The notes: generated by a model not told the origin, from the letters alone. A DNA stretch of 64,000 nt from Rapana venosa (GCA_028751875.1 CM054145.1:48730872-48794871), one strand, 5' to 3'. Positions 33,720 through 44,901 are shown, numbered from the stretch's first letter. Translations and numbers: made by a program.

Positions 33720-36205
33720 TGTATACACCGGCACAAGAACACAAACATATACAAACACACTGCATTCACACAATTTCCCATTATGCAGACAAACCAAAAT
33801 AAACACAGACCCTCTTCACCCACCAGAAAAGCAGCAGTAAACACCAAGGGGTGGAATGGAAAAAACCAGGAAGAATGGGGAGGGGAAAGGAGTGGCCCAA
33901 ATCAAATACAAATCTATGTACAGAATAAACATCAGCAGTCAGAAATATCGATGAGTGTTCAAGTGAGAACCTTGCAGAAAGTAGACGATGAGTTGAACCC
34001 AAATCAGATATAAAGCTATTGACTACAGTTGTAACAGAAGGTCAATCTCACAGTAAGTTGGTGACGAGTTCGAAAAGAAGGTTTTTCTGTGAAAGAGAAT
34101 TCCAAACAGAGGGAGCTGTTTAAGAAAAATAAATATTCGTGAACAAACATATTATTAGAGAAAAGATGTAGAGTTCCAGAAGTGTTTGACGGTAACTATC
34201 TGAACTACAACAATGAAAGAAAAGACCCCCCCCCCCCCCCCCCCCCTCCCCAAACTAAACACAAACAAAAAATTCCCAACAAAAGAAATCACGTGCCATA
34301 ACTTCTTCACCATTATGAAAAAACCCAACAACAATGTCTATAAGATTCATATTAAGAAAAACGTTCTCTTCTATAAGATTAGAAATACATGCAAGCCCTA
34401 CTGTAACCATTGCTCCAAAGCAAAGACATCACATTTTACATCCGATTCTTGCTTGCATCAGGAGCCAGTGCATATACAAAGATTACACAGTAATGTTTCT
34501 AGTTCGAACAGTAAGATTAACACCTGTATTCTGAAGCTTCAGAATCTTCTTCAGGTGACTTTAGGGACAGCCTGGATGAAGTCAGTCACAGAAGTCAAGC
34601 TTGAATAAACACTGAACCTAAAATATATAATTAAACAGAGTTCTGATTTTTTTAAAAGACATGTTAAACGGACAGACGAAACTCATACTTTGAAGCTTAT
34701 TGTACAGATCAATAAGATTCATGACCCAAGCTTCCAAACTCAATTAATGGTCGACCCTAACAGCAGCAGAGACACAAAATCAAGACAAACTGATATATTT
34801 CACTAAAAGCAATCAGTTATCAAGTTAGAGCCAACGTTAACACTCTACACACAAGCACATGGTCAGCATTACTTCTATGTTCCTTACACCAGCGCCTTAC
34901 AGAGGCTGTGTCAGTGGATGTGCTGATTATGAGTAGCCTTACCAAAGACAATGACTGCAAAAATTATGGCAACAATTCAAAGTTGACAGTCAAAAATCAG
35001 GATTATGATGCTGACTGAGCCTTCCCAGTCAGTCACATGTTTAAGGAAGTCAAAGCATGGCACAATGTTCCATGGTCTATGTGCTTACACCCACATACTT
35101 AAAGCGACATATGAGAAGGCTATGAACTGGATAGATAATTATGTTGATATATCATGACAACTCCCTTATGAATCAGTCTAACTCAAATCAGAGGCTGTCT
35201 CAGTGCAGCAGTTGTGCTTCATTTTGCCAAACAAATGACGAACGTCCCCCCCCCCCCCCCCCCCCCCCCCCCCACCCCAAAAAAAAAAAAAAGCCAAAAA
35301 AAAGCCTAAATCAAAATTTACCCCCCCGCCCCCCAAAAAAAAAACAAAAAACACAAACCAAAAAACAAAACCCAACCCAAAAAACAAACACAACCAAACA
35401 AAACAACACAATTGAACACCCCCCCCCCCCCCCCCCCCAACAAAACCTTTGGAACAGAAAACGGGAAGGGGATGCCTCTCTCACACACCAACAAAGCACC
35501 TCTGTAACTGATGTAATAAAACAAAAAGCATTATTTTTGTTAAAAAGAAGTCTTCTACTGCGCTGTGGTGGACAACTGCCTTACTTTTCCGTTCTGAAAG
35601 TTCAATCAAAAGACTGAAGCCACGCAAATGAAAAAACAACAAATAATGTCATGAGATTATTTGAGTGGTTTGTCAAGCATGGTGATGTGGAAGGGAGGGG
35701 TGGGGGGGTGGGGACCTGAAACAAAACCAAAACAAAAAACACCCCACGTACCAAAATTGAGTCTAAAAGGCAAGCGAAAATAATCAAAGCCTCTACCCCA
35801 TGCAAATAAATAGGAAACATGTCTTATGCACGCATGCGAGCGCACGCACGCACACACACACACACACAGAGGAAACAAAGCCTCCCTTTCTGCCACCCAT
35901 GGAAACAAAGCCTCCCTTCACCCCCCGCCACCCCCCCCCCCACCTCACCCCCCCCCCCCACACACACACACAATCAGCATGACACCGTCTACAAGAACTC
36001 AACTCCTGAAGATGGAAAAGTCTAGCTTCTTCTAGTTCCTTTTTTTGTTTTGTTTTTTGAAACAAATAAAAAATCATATTGTTGTCGGCTGGAAAAGGTT
36101 ACCCTAACAGACAAATCGATTTCTTCTACCAAAGTCAAGACCATGTAGATTCAACACTGACTACTCAACATTCAGTGCCTGAAGAAAGAAAACATCTACC
36201 TTAGC
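33720..36205. other. Intronic sequence; poly-C runs; no recognised exon
   Basis: Poly-C runs at 34227-34246, 35247-35273 and 35419-35438. A plus-strand 131-codon frame at 34213-34608 has mixed composition after residue 60 (contains CKPYCNHCSKAK) but no recognised family, and it lies antisense to SYAP1. C and CA repeats lie at 35849-35975. Confidence 0.4.
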
Positions 36206-36211
36206 CTAACA

Positions 36212-36517
36212 TGTTTGTCCGTCGTGTTTGACGGTGACCCCAGAAACAGCAGAGGAGGCAGCCGCTGGTTCGGAAAAGTGGGCAGAAATTTGATTATAGT
36301 GGAGATGCCTTGCCCACATACACCTCACTCTCTCGCCAAGAGGGCATATAGGGACAGTCAGCAGTCGGAGATGTTCTCCAAAGGCCAACTAGCCCCCAGG
36401 GCTGCAGCACATTAAGGACTGTGCAAGTCGAGCCTCCTAGTCAGAGAGTCATAGTCGATCACTTTAAAGACTAAGCTGTAAAGTGGAATTCCGTGAGTGG
36501 GAAAGCTACTGGTCATA
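36212..36517 (+). repeat. Family-D ~306-bp dispersed repeat, copy 1
   Basis: Starts TGTTTGTCCGTCGTGT, includes CAGCAGAGGAGGCAGC, GCAGAAATTTGATTATAGTG, GAGATGCCTTGCCCACA, CCCCCAGGGCTGCAGCACAT and CGAGCCTCCTAGTC, and ends AAGTGGAATTCCGTGAGTGG. A second copy at 45580-45887 matches along its full length at high identity by eye. No coding capacity or pol III boxes recognised. Confidence 0.85.
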
Positions 36518-36519
36518 CA

Positions 36520-37905
36520 CCTACTTTACTTCTTACTCCAGCCTTCTCAGGTATCCCTACCCTGTAGAGTGTATACATGTCTTTAAACACTGATAACAGA
36601 CTGAAATCAGTAGCTGTGTTCAACGAAGGGTATGTGGACCACATTACACTCACAGACAGAAACAATTCTGTCTTATCTACTGTGACTACAGAAGAGAGAC
36701 CCACCAGCCGCCTTGGCTTGGCGGTTTTACTGTCACAGCCTTGAGAGAGTTGTGTGTGCTATCCCCAGGAAGCATATATAATCCTATTTAGACTTTTCTT
36801 TTTGGCCATAGCACAAACCAGCTTCTATCCAGTGCTCCAAAAGTACTACGCTAACTTCCCCACTCCCAAAAAAACAATAACAACCAAACCTCAAATAAAA
36901 AACACCCTCACGCCCCCCCCAAAAAACAACAACAACAACCCCACCCCCAAAACCAACAAAAAACAAACCAAAACAAAACAACAAAAAATTAAAAAAACAA
37001 CACCCCCCCCCCCCCCACACAAAAAACCAAACCACCGCAACAAAAACAACCCTACACCAAAAAAAAAATTTTTTTTTTTAACTAACCAACTAACAACAAC
37101 AACAAAACCCAACCCCTAAACAAAAACAACATAAACAAAATCCCTAAAAGGCCCCATAACTAAGCGCCATGTACTTCTAGTCTAACAATCATCAAAATAC
37201 GGCCTTGAGAATCTGCTCACCTTTTATGATCTGTTAACAACATAGGTGTTTGTGCTTCTTACAGGCCGCTATCCCAAGATAGTGGCCAATCACGCACATA
37301 CCAGAAAGGAAAAGCAAAAACAACATGGCTAGGTTTGTCAAGGAGTCTTCAACCACACTGGATCTGCCCAGCCTCACTTTTATGGTGAACGTGGTCATCA
37401 ATCTTCATAAAAATGATCCGCGGACTAACACCACAGCTGTACTCTTTTGGCTCTGCCCTGCCCTGCCCTGCCCAGCCCAGCACTGAAGAGGCTGAAAACA
37501 CGTCACACTTTTTACTGCCTACATGGTCATCAATCAATCTTCAATCATACATGAGCAGTCTGCAAACAAACAGGTCTACTACACCTCTGACTTTTCATGA
37601 TAAAAGGGAACACAGGGTAAGGAGGAAAAAAACAACAACAACAACCCCCAAACAAACTACATTTTGCTTCCAAACAATACATGCAAAATAATTATGAAAG
37701 ATTAAAAAGTAAGGATAGGTTGAGAAGTAGGAGGCATAACCCACACTAATGTTAAAGAAAAGAGAAAAAACAACAACCAAAAGACCGTGAAGGAAATAGG
37801 TCCAGAGATTGATTAAAGCAACTAGTTCCAAAAATTGTAGCGGACCCTCCAGAACATACCCCCTACTACCTCCACCCTAACCAGGGCAGATCTGGTGCGG
37901 AGGGT
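36520..37905. other. Sequence between terminal exons; A/C low complexity
   Basis: A (CCCTG)-type short repeat at 37455-37475 (CTGCCCTGCCCTGCCC) and very A/C-rich DNA at 36850-37135. It includes the immediate downstream region of exon B, where no canonical AATAAA was found on the minus strand. Confidence 0.4.
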
Positions 37906-37985
37906 CTAGTCCTTCATCTCCATCAGCTCATCCATCAACTCCTTCTCCCATTCCTCGTCAATATGATTGGGCTCCTCCTCTTCAC
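37906..37985 (-). CDS. SYAP1: SYAP1 candidate terminal exon B, short C-terminus
   Basis: On the minus strand, an acceptor GACACAG ends at 37986 and is followed by two bases that complete the phase-1 codon left by the exon at 39241. Then come 25 codons and a TAG at 37908-37906. The peptide runs EEEEPNHIDEEWEKEL and ends MDELMEMKD. The EEWEKEL...EL helix resembles the W-E-K-E-L repeats at the SYAP1 C-terminus. It is closest in position and length to the last of these, since it stops right after the helix. The intron from the previous exon would be about 1.25 kb. The acceptor tract is T/G-rich rather than pure pyrimidine. An upstream TAA in this frame and another stop in the phase reached from the GCTAAG site leave GACACAG as the only phase-compatible acceptor seen. 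I found no canonical AATAAA within about 1 kb downstream. It could be an alternative last exon or a relic; transcript data are needed. Confidence 0.7.
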
Positions 37986-38029
37986 CTGTGTCACCATCCA
38001 TCACCTTAGCCCAGTACACATACACGCAC

Positions 38030-38505
38030 ACTGACACATACACTCACACACGTTGTGTCTCTTTCCTTCAAAGCATGGCCTAATTTCACCTATAGTTCTG
38101 GGCATTTTTTGATTTGCAGTAACGATGGCGTATTACAGCCACATAGATGCAAAAATCACTGATGACAGAAAAACAACATTTCTGGGGATGGGGATAGGGT
38201 CAGAGGATAGGGGGTAAGTAAATGAACACACTCAGTGATTTGTGTGTAGCATGGAACAGGTGCTAAGCACACAGGTCAAATAGGTTCCAAGTTTTCTTTT
38301 GACATGCAAAACATGACTTCACTGGCGACAGAGTTGTGTTAAAGGTTAGAAAAAACAACAACCAACAACCACCTAAACAAAAACAAAACGAAAGGCTGAT
38401 TCAATAGCTTAACACTTTTCAGGGACAGATGTATCAAAGACCAATTTCTTTGTAGCCGTTATCATAAGAGCTGTGCAATCTGGTGTTGTGCCAAAGGATG
38501 TAAGA
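38030..38505. other. SYAP1 intron between the exons at 37906 and 39241, proximal part
   Basis: No further exon recognised. Confidence 0.5.
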
Positions 38506-38509
38506 CGGA

Positions 38510-38518
38510 GAGAGCGAG

Positions 38519-38566
<48 letters not shown>

Positions 38567-38586
38567 TGTGTGTGTGTGTGTGTGTG
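38510..38586 (+). repeat. (GA)n-(TG)n compound microsatellite
   Basis: GA tract at about 38518-38563 followed by a GT tract, inside the 1.25-kb SYAP1 intron. Confidence 0.93.
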
Positions 38587-39004
38587 CAAGACTGTACTCA
38601 AACCAAAGCAGTAAATATTGTCGCTCATCTGCCTTCACGACACAATGATATGCTCTGATCAATGTACTATTCTAAAGCAGATCTTCATTAGTGCAATCAT
38701 GCAAATCATGAAATTAACAGCTGTTCTTGGAACTCGGCAAGTATCGATCACGTTTGCTCACTTTTCCCTGCATAAAATCTTCAAGATCCAGTACCCCAGC
38801 ACCTCAAACTAGCATGCATACCAAGTACAGACTAAGAGCTTATAAAAATATTTTTTTTAAATCACAGAAATTCAAATTTTACAAATCAAAGACATAAAAA
38901 GGTAAGAAAATAAAGTAATATAATGACATAAAATAATGCACTTTCTGCCGAAGACACTACATAAGGTCTTGAAACAAAGCCGGAACATCAGTGACAAAAA
39001 CAAT

Positions 39005-39200
39005 GGATACATCCAGAACAAAACAGTCACCAAACAAGAAGAAGAAAAACTCCAGCGCCCTTCTATAAAAGAAAAAGAAAAAAGACACAGGCAAGGAAAC
39101 GCCAAGTCAGAAGTACATCCAGAACAAAAACAGTCACAACACAACAAGAAGAAGAAGAAAACCCTCAGTCCCCTCCTAAAACAGACACAGGCAGATGAAG
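39005..39200 (+). repeat. ~109-bp tandem duplication beside the SYAP1 exon
   Basis: ATACATCCAGAACAAAACAG...AAGAAGAA...AGACACAGGCA occurs at 39005 and again at 39113, each copy ending in an ACAGGCA motif. It lies 40-235 bp downstream (sense) of the donor at 39240. Confidence 0.85.
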
Positions 39201-39240
39201 CACAGAGGAGGTGAGAGGGGAAGCTCAGCTCAGCTCTCAC

Positions 39241-39405
39241 CTTCCTTGTTGCCCTCCTTGACCCCCAGCTGCTCCATCTCTTTGCGTACGTCCTCTTCCG
39301 TCAGCTCCTGCTGGTTGTAGATGTCGCTGACGAACTCGTCATTGGAGGGGCTGTCCGGGATCTCATCATCCTTGTGGGCGCCGGCTGCCTCCTGCACGGA
39401 GGAGT
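39241..39405 (-). CDS. SYAP1: SYAP1 internal exon (acidic helix segment before the C-terminus)
   Basis: This 165-nt exon encodes about 55 residues with the core EFVSDIYNQQ followed by EEDVRKEMEQL. From memory of the family, vertebrate SYAP1 (also called BSTA) has a very similar EFVSDAF...LRKEMEQL stretch between the BSD domain and the C-terminal coiled-coil tail. SYAP1 is a cytoplasmic/Golgi and synaptic adaptor linked to Akt activation; insects have the homologue Sap47. On the minus strand the exon is preceded by a T/G-rich tract ending in GGACAG (acceptor, first base 39405). It is followed by GAAG|GTGAGAGC, a strong donor at 39240-39239. Both flanking introns are phase 1. An alternative acceptor 14 nt further in (GTGCAG) cannot be excluded. 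Reading through the donor meets a stop almost at once (GES*). The gene identity is firm; the exact acceptor is inferred. Confidence 0.85.
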
Positions 39406-39466
39406 CTGTCCAACACACAGAGCATCACTTGACTTTCCCTGACTCGTCCCTTGTGGGAAATGTTGA

Positions 39467-39998
39467 CGTCACCGCCACCAGTCTCTTTACAATGAACTGA
39501 TAAACTGATGACATCACCATCAGTCTCTTTATAATGCAATACACTGATGACATCACCATCAGTCTCTTTACAATGCAACAATGAACTGATAAACTGATGA
39601 CATCACCATCAGTCTCTTTATAATGCAATACACTGATGACATCACCATCAGTCTCTTTACAATGCAACAATGAACTGATAAACTGACGCCATCACCATCA
39701 GTCTCTAAACAATGCAACAATGAACTGATAAATTGATGACATCACCATCAGTCTCTTTATAATGCAACAATGAACTGATAATTTGATGACATCACCATCA
39801 GTCTCTTTAAAATGCAACAATGAACTGATAATCTGATGACATCACCATCAGTCTCTTTATAATGCAACAATGAACTGATAAACTGATGACATCACCATCA
39901 GTCTCTTAATAATGCAATACACTGATGACATCACCACCAGTCCCTTTATAATGCAACAATAAGATGATGATATCACCATCAGTCTCTTTATAATGCAA
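39467..39998 (+). repeat. 39/50-bp minisatellite upstream of the SYAP1 exon
   Basis: About eleven units built on CTGATGACATCACCATCAGT followed by CTCTTTATAATGCAA. Long units (50 bp) add CAATGAACTGATAAA; short units (39 bp) replace this with TACA. Long and short units are interspersed, and a higher-order pair is repeated at 39503-39593 and 39594-39683. The core CTGATG...CATCAG can form a small stem-loop. The array ends about 60 bp from the exon acceptor. Confidence 0.92.
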
Positions 39999-39999
39999 C

Positions 40000-40700
40000 A
40001 CAAAAATGACATTTTCCCTCAGAAACTACACAGTTTTTAAAAAGATCAATACATCAAGCGATTTTTAAAAAAACATTCTAGAACAGAAAATTCTGTGTTG
40101 ATCAACACGGATTCTTACCAAAAAAAAAAAACCCAACAAAAAAAAATCAACACCATCAAGATCACACGACAGTCGAGTCATCAACGCTGTGAAAATCTGA
40201 ATCCTTTTCTTTCTTTCTTCTCTCTCCTGAAGATCTACTGCTATATTAATGGATGGCCGTTTATTCTTCTTAGAACATGACCTGCTGCTTTTCCTTGACC
40301 TGTCTATCACCTTCTCAAGACTCAAGAATACTTTAATGTCTCAACTAGAGAAATTATGAGTGGCATTTTAAAATTATAATTACACAGCATGCATTATTAA
40401 ACAATACAGATGAAGAAACAACACAGTATTTTAAAAGCCGACAATTAGCCGATATTTGATTAACAACTACGATCCGCAAGGTCATACAGAATGAGCCATA
40501 CAGAGGCAGTTTTGCTATTGCTGACTCGATGTGAACATTAACCATCAAAGTTAAAAGTGTCGCATTATTTCCTATTCTGGCATGCAACCTGCTGACAAGC
40601 CTTGCAGCTGGGTAAAATAATGACAAACCTCAAATGAATGATTCATCAACTTCAGCCCAATCATCAACCTCAGCTGAATAAATTCATCGACCTCGTATGA
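40000..40700. other. Unrecognised sequence, inferred SYAP1 intron
   Basis: AT-rich, no supported exon. The last 90 bp (40620-40712) are a degenerate repeat of CAACCTCAGCTGAATAAAT-like units. Confidence 0.4.
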
Positions 40701-40713
40701 ATATGAATAAACC

Positions 40714-41168
40714 TCCCCCGTGGGGATGCCGGGGGTGTCTGTCAGTACAAACAGCATCCCAAGCTTCTGGAAATTCTGTGCAAGAAATTTCCTCTTTTCT
40801 ATCCCTCTTTTTGTTTCTGCCTTGTTCCTTTCCTTCTTATTACCTCCTATCTATCTATGGGCACGGATGACAAAATTGACAAAACTGCATACACACGGGG
40901 ATTGGTTGTAAAAAATGCACTTGAGTGCTTATTCCAATGTTTTCGAAATAAAAGAATAAATAAAATATTTTCTGCCTTCTTGGTCCATTCTCCTGCCTTT
41001 TTTTTCTTCTTTCTCGAGAAAGACTTAAAAAGAAAACAATTCCCTCCCATGCCGAAGTCGGATGTGCTGGGCCTTACTTGTTAGGCGCCTGACGGCAGCG
41101 CAACGCATTTTCGCTCATAATTATGACAGACATCTAACAGGTGCTGTCTGAGCGTTCGATGAAGAAGA
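40714..41168 (+). mobile_element. Family-E short element with 13-bp flanking repeats and nested SINE
   Basis: Starts TCCCCCGTGGGGATGCCGG, passes CTTCTGGAAATTCTGTGC and TTCTTGGTCCATTCTCC, and ends GCGTTCGATGAAGAAGA. ATATGAATAAACC flanks both ends (40701-40713 and 41169-41181). Because the left flank is itself a degenerate tandem repeat, the duplication is suggestive rather than certain. The element is interrupted at 40859-40964. Confidence 0.78.
40859..40964 (+). mobile_element. SINE-B tail type 1 nested inside the family-E element
   Basis: GGGCACGGATGACAAAATTG, GCATACACACGGGGATTGG and GTGCTTATTCCAATGTTTTC, with an A-rich AATAAATAAA end. The equivalent site in the uninterrupted copy at 6971 is contiguous (CTTCTCGTCTATTTTCTGCC). 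Confidence 0.8.
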
Positions 41169-41179
41169 ATATGAATAAA

Positions 41180-41630
41180 CCGTAAACCTAAAAAAAATGA
41201 ATACATCATAAATATTACTAGAATAATTCATAAACCTTGAATAATAACCAACAACCCCCCCCCCCCTTGAAAATAAGTTTACTCAATACAATAAAACCAC
41301 ATATTTCTATCTATGCTCCCTTTCCCTCACACTCAGCTCAGTGACTTACAAAATCCCGACACAAATAATATAACAGATGTTTGTTTTGATTAATAAGTTC
41401 TCCTCTATTCTCGTCTCTCTTCTGTCTCTCTCTCTCTCTCTTCTCTCATCTCTCTTCATGTCCTTCAGGGTTCGTGGGTATGTTTATAACTACACTGGAC
41501 GTCATTTTGAGACTAGGCACATTTTCCTTTAGTTACGAGTTACCACTCTGCTACCCAAGCTAATGTGATGACCTTTCTTTTTTGATGGGAGTTTGCATAC
41601 AAAAAGAGAACGAGGGAAGGAGGTAGGGGA
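41180..41630. other. Unrecognised sequence with short C run and CT tracts
   Basis: Poly-C near 41256-41267; a short CT tract near 41425-41450. No gene. Confidence 0.4.
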
Positions 41631-41634
41631 GAGG

Positions 41635-41635
<1 letters not shown>

Positions 41636-41710
<75 letters not shown>
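41636..41710 (+). repeat. (GA)n microsatellite
   Basis: About 70 bp of GA dinucleotides. Confidence 0.95.
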
Positions 41711-41712
<2 letters not shown>

Positions 41713-41719
41713 AGTCTAA

Positions 41720-42855
41720 ATGTTTCTTAGTGTGTGTGCGCGAGTCGTGTATGTGCGCGCGCGCATGCATGTGTTTATGCATGCTCACGCACTTGAATGC
41801 AGACAAAGTATATCCAGACGCACTCACGCCAACAAACTAAAAGCATACATCCAATCACACACACACACACAACATCAACAACAACACACAGACTACTGCT
41901 ACTACCCTTGCCTCCCAACAAACTGATCTCATCTCTACATCCAAGTGCAATCGTTATTCCAAACAATGAACTAAACCCCCCCAACCCCCCCCCCCCAACA
42001 AACCCCCAAACCCAAAAAAGACAAAACAACAACAACAAAACAAAAACACAAATCACAAAACTGTACAGTTCTCAGACAAGAGGAACCTAAGAAAAGAAAG
42101 AAAGAAAAAAAAATACACCACCCCCCAAAATGTCTCTACAACCCCCCCCCCAACAAAAACCCAACGACAAAACCTGTAAGGCATGTTGATGTATAAGCTT
42201 TCTGAAACAAACAAACCAACAAAAAACAAACCAAAAATGCTGCTGCTGCCGCCGCTAATGCTTGCTTTTACTTGCTGTGTGCTGCAAGCGTGTATATAGC
42301 TTAGCTGCACACTGCAATACAGCTGATGTGACGGCAACTGCTTACATACATACATACAACATACATACAGGCACACATGTTTCAGAAATAAACTGTCTGC
42401 CAAAGGGAGAAGGGAGGGGGAGAGGGGGGTGGCGGTGGTGAGGAGAGGGTGGTGGATGTGGGGATGAGGGAGGGGGGAGGGGGGCACAATGACAGAGATA
42501 ACCCACTTCTGACTCACACCCCCTGCAACATAAACCTAGTAGATAGTCTGGGGTTGGGGTGGGGGATGGAGGGAAGGGGTGGTTAGGTTGGGGCGAGAGG
42601 GGGTGGGTATGAGGAGGAATGGGGGTCGGGGGTCGGAGGGGACTGTGCTCTATAACCTTTAAAAAAAGGGATATTTCTTAAAATAACAAACACATAAACA
42701 AACAAGCAACAAGGAAAATATGCAGTGGTTTTTGCAACATATGGGAAAAAAACCACAACCACCCCAACGACTTATGAAGGCAGTGTAGTACATGTTGACA
42801 TCAACTGCTATGTCAACAATAAGCATATGATGACACCATCCTTTTCCTTCCCCCG
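41720..42855. other. A/C-rich and G-rich low-complexity sequence
   Basis: A/C-rich at 41950-42240, G-rich (GGGGGTGG type) at 42410-42490 and 42550-42640. No exon recognised. Confidence 0.4.
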
Positions 42856-42861
42856 TTCCTT

Positions 42862-43196
42862 GGTGAGATTTTTGAGTATGCCCCCGTTTTTGCTCACCAT
42901 GACGGTAGCCGCATTCTGACTTCGGGGATGTAGGCTGGGTAAGCTCGTGTTTCCGCACACCCGACCGAACGCTGACATGAATTACAGGATCTTTAACGTG
43001 CATATTTGACCTTCTGCATGTGTATATACACACGAAGGGAATTAAGGCACTGGCAAGTCTGCACTTGGAAGCTAACCTGTGAGATCGTAAAAATCCCCAA
43101 CCTTAATTCACCAGATGCCGCCGAGATTCGAACACAGATTTCATGGACCCGTGGGATTGAAGTCGAACGGTCTTAACCACTTAGCTATAGCGTCCA
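42862..43196 (-). mobile_element. Full-length tRNA-derived SINE with a different body and tail type 3
   Basis: On the minus strand: GGACGCTATAGCTAAGTGG and TTAAGACCGTTCGAC (A box region), GTGTTCGAATCTCGG (B box). A central body follows (GCAGAAGGTCAAATATGCAC, GTTAAAGATCCTGTAATTC, ATGTCAGCGTTCGG, CACGAGCTTACCCAGC), then tail type 3 (CCCCGAAGTCAGAATGCGG, CTACCGTCATGGTGAG, AATCTCACC). The central body is unlike the one at 19338 or 48013, but the 3' module is shared with 11262. Confidence 0.85.
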
Positions 43197-43574
43197 TCTA
43201 ATCTTAATTTTAAAAAAGAGAAATGTTAATATTCATTAACTGCAGTGCACAACACCAAAAATAACGTGTCAGCATCTCTGAACACTGTGACCTACCTATT
43301 TCACCCCAAGTCCATAAAATCCATACCTCTTAAATCCACATTGCAACAACACCCCCCCCCAAAAAAAAAAAACCCACCAAAAAACAACAACCCTGGGAAC
43401 CTCCATTTCTCACACCATCCCCCCTCCGCCCCAATTTTTTTTTCTACTTCTTGTTCTCCAATACATACTCATGCACTCGATCGCGTAATTAACAATGAAA
43501 GACACAGGAATGTGTGATGAGATCAGCATACTATAAGCTTTAAAATAATAAGAAAAAAAAGTAGCGTGTACGGT

Positions 43575-43656
43575 GTGTGTGTGTTGGTGGTGTGTGTTGT
43601 GTGTGTGGTGTGTGTGCGTGCGTTGTGTGAGTGTGTGTGTGTAAGTGTGTGTGTGT

Positions 43657-43712
<56 letters not shown>
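43575..43712 (+). repeat. (TG)n microsatellite
   Basis: Interrupted then pure TG tract of about 135 bp. Confidence 0.94.
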
Positions 43713-43713
<1 letters not shown>

Positions 43714-43714
43714 G

Positions 43715-44645
43715 TGGTGATGGAGGGAAGGAGCTTGTACGACTTGCAGCTTGGGTGCAAAGTATGCCCTCCTACATAGATAAACAAAAAAAAGGAGGCA
43801 ACTTTCTACTGCACCTGGGAAAAAGCCTCTTTTTGCGCTAGAAAAATGTCACCTAGGAGTTGTTTGGTGATTCCATTTTCCACCCTTTTCCTTATAGGAA
43901 GTAAGGAATGCATTTTTGGCTTAAAAAAAAATCTAATCATTGCTAAAATCTAATTATTGCTACAAATTAGAATTAAAAAAAAAGGGAATGCAATCATGAA
44001 CTTGGACATGAAAGCAAAGTTTACATATAGCTTTATGCCATCTCTTTCAAAAAACAAAACAAAACAACAATCTCCCCCCCACCCCCCCCAACAAACTAAC
44101 ACCCCCCCCCCCCCCACACACACACACTTGCCTAATTATTTTAAGGAACTGCTTTCTGCATGGTTTTGGAGGGTACTTTAGCTGACATAAGGGGGGTGGT
44201 TCAATGAATACAGCGTTTGGCTTAAAACTCCCAGAGTCGTCAAATCACTACTTTGAAAACTAGCACCAAGCCAATGGTAAAGGGAGAGGTTCTCTTCAAG
44301 ATTGTCTGCAGTCAACAAGCTCCAGTACCTCACTGGCTCACGCTGAAGATCAGACATGCCATGTATATAAATTATGTAAAGTCCCCCGAGCTCATGACTG
44401 ACTCTGATGTATTGCAGAAACAAGAACGTAATATTATACAACATACAGCCAAGGCTGCGCTAATGCACTGGATCAGTTACGCAGATGCTGAATATGGTTT
44501 GTTTATTTCTTTGTTTTGGTTTTTGCTGATGCGGGGTATGGCGAACGTAAGAATATTCAGCAATTGGTAGTGACGCCTCCTTAAAAACAACAAATAAACA
44601 AACACACACAAAACTCGAAAGCTGAAGTGGGCCTTGGGACCAAAG
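43715..44645. other. Unrecognised sequence
   Basis: Poly-C/CA at 44077-44127. Frames at 44178-44570 have mixed composition but no recognised domain and no splice support. Confidence 0.4.
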
Positions 44646-44649
44646 GCAA

Positions 44650-44651
<2 letters not shown>

Positions 44652-44725
<74 letters not shown>
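44652..44725 (+). repeat. (CT)n microsatellite
   Basis: CT tract with a single interruption. Confidence 0.94.
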
Positions 44726-44727
<2 letters not shown>

Positions 44728-44901
44728 GACAGAAACTGAAGGCAATTTTCCTGTTGTCTAAATGAACAAGCCATATAACAGAGCACTTTGAGAAAGGAGT
44801 AAAACATGCTGGTTGAAACAACTCTTCAGGTTGGCTGAAAATACTGAAAGGAAGTGGTGGCTGGTGAGAATGACCACTTTAGCAAAGGTGGATGGGTTTG
44901 A

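Noticed and set aside
34213..34608. 131-residue plus-strand frame with a Cys-x3-Cys-x2-Cys pattern
   Set aside because: It begins in poly-Pro from a poly-C run and is antisense to SYAP1; three cysteines alone do not define a zinc finger and no homologue is recognised.
39467..39998. CRISPR-like array of direct repeats
   Set aside because: Units are contiguous with 39/50-bp length variation and no unique spacers; the context is an animal intron. It is a minisatellite.
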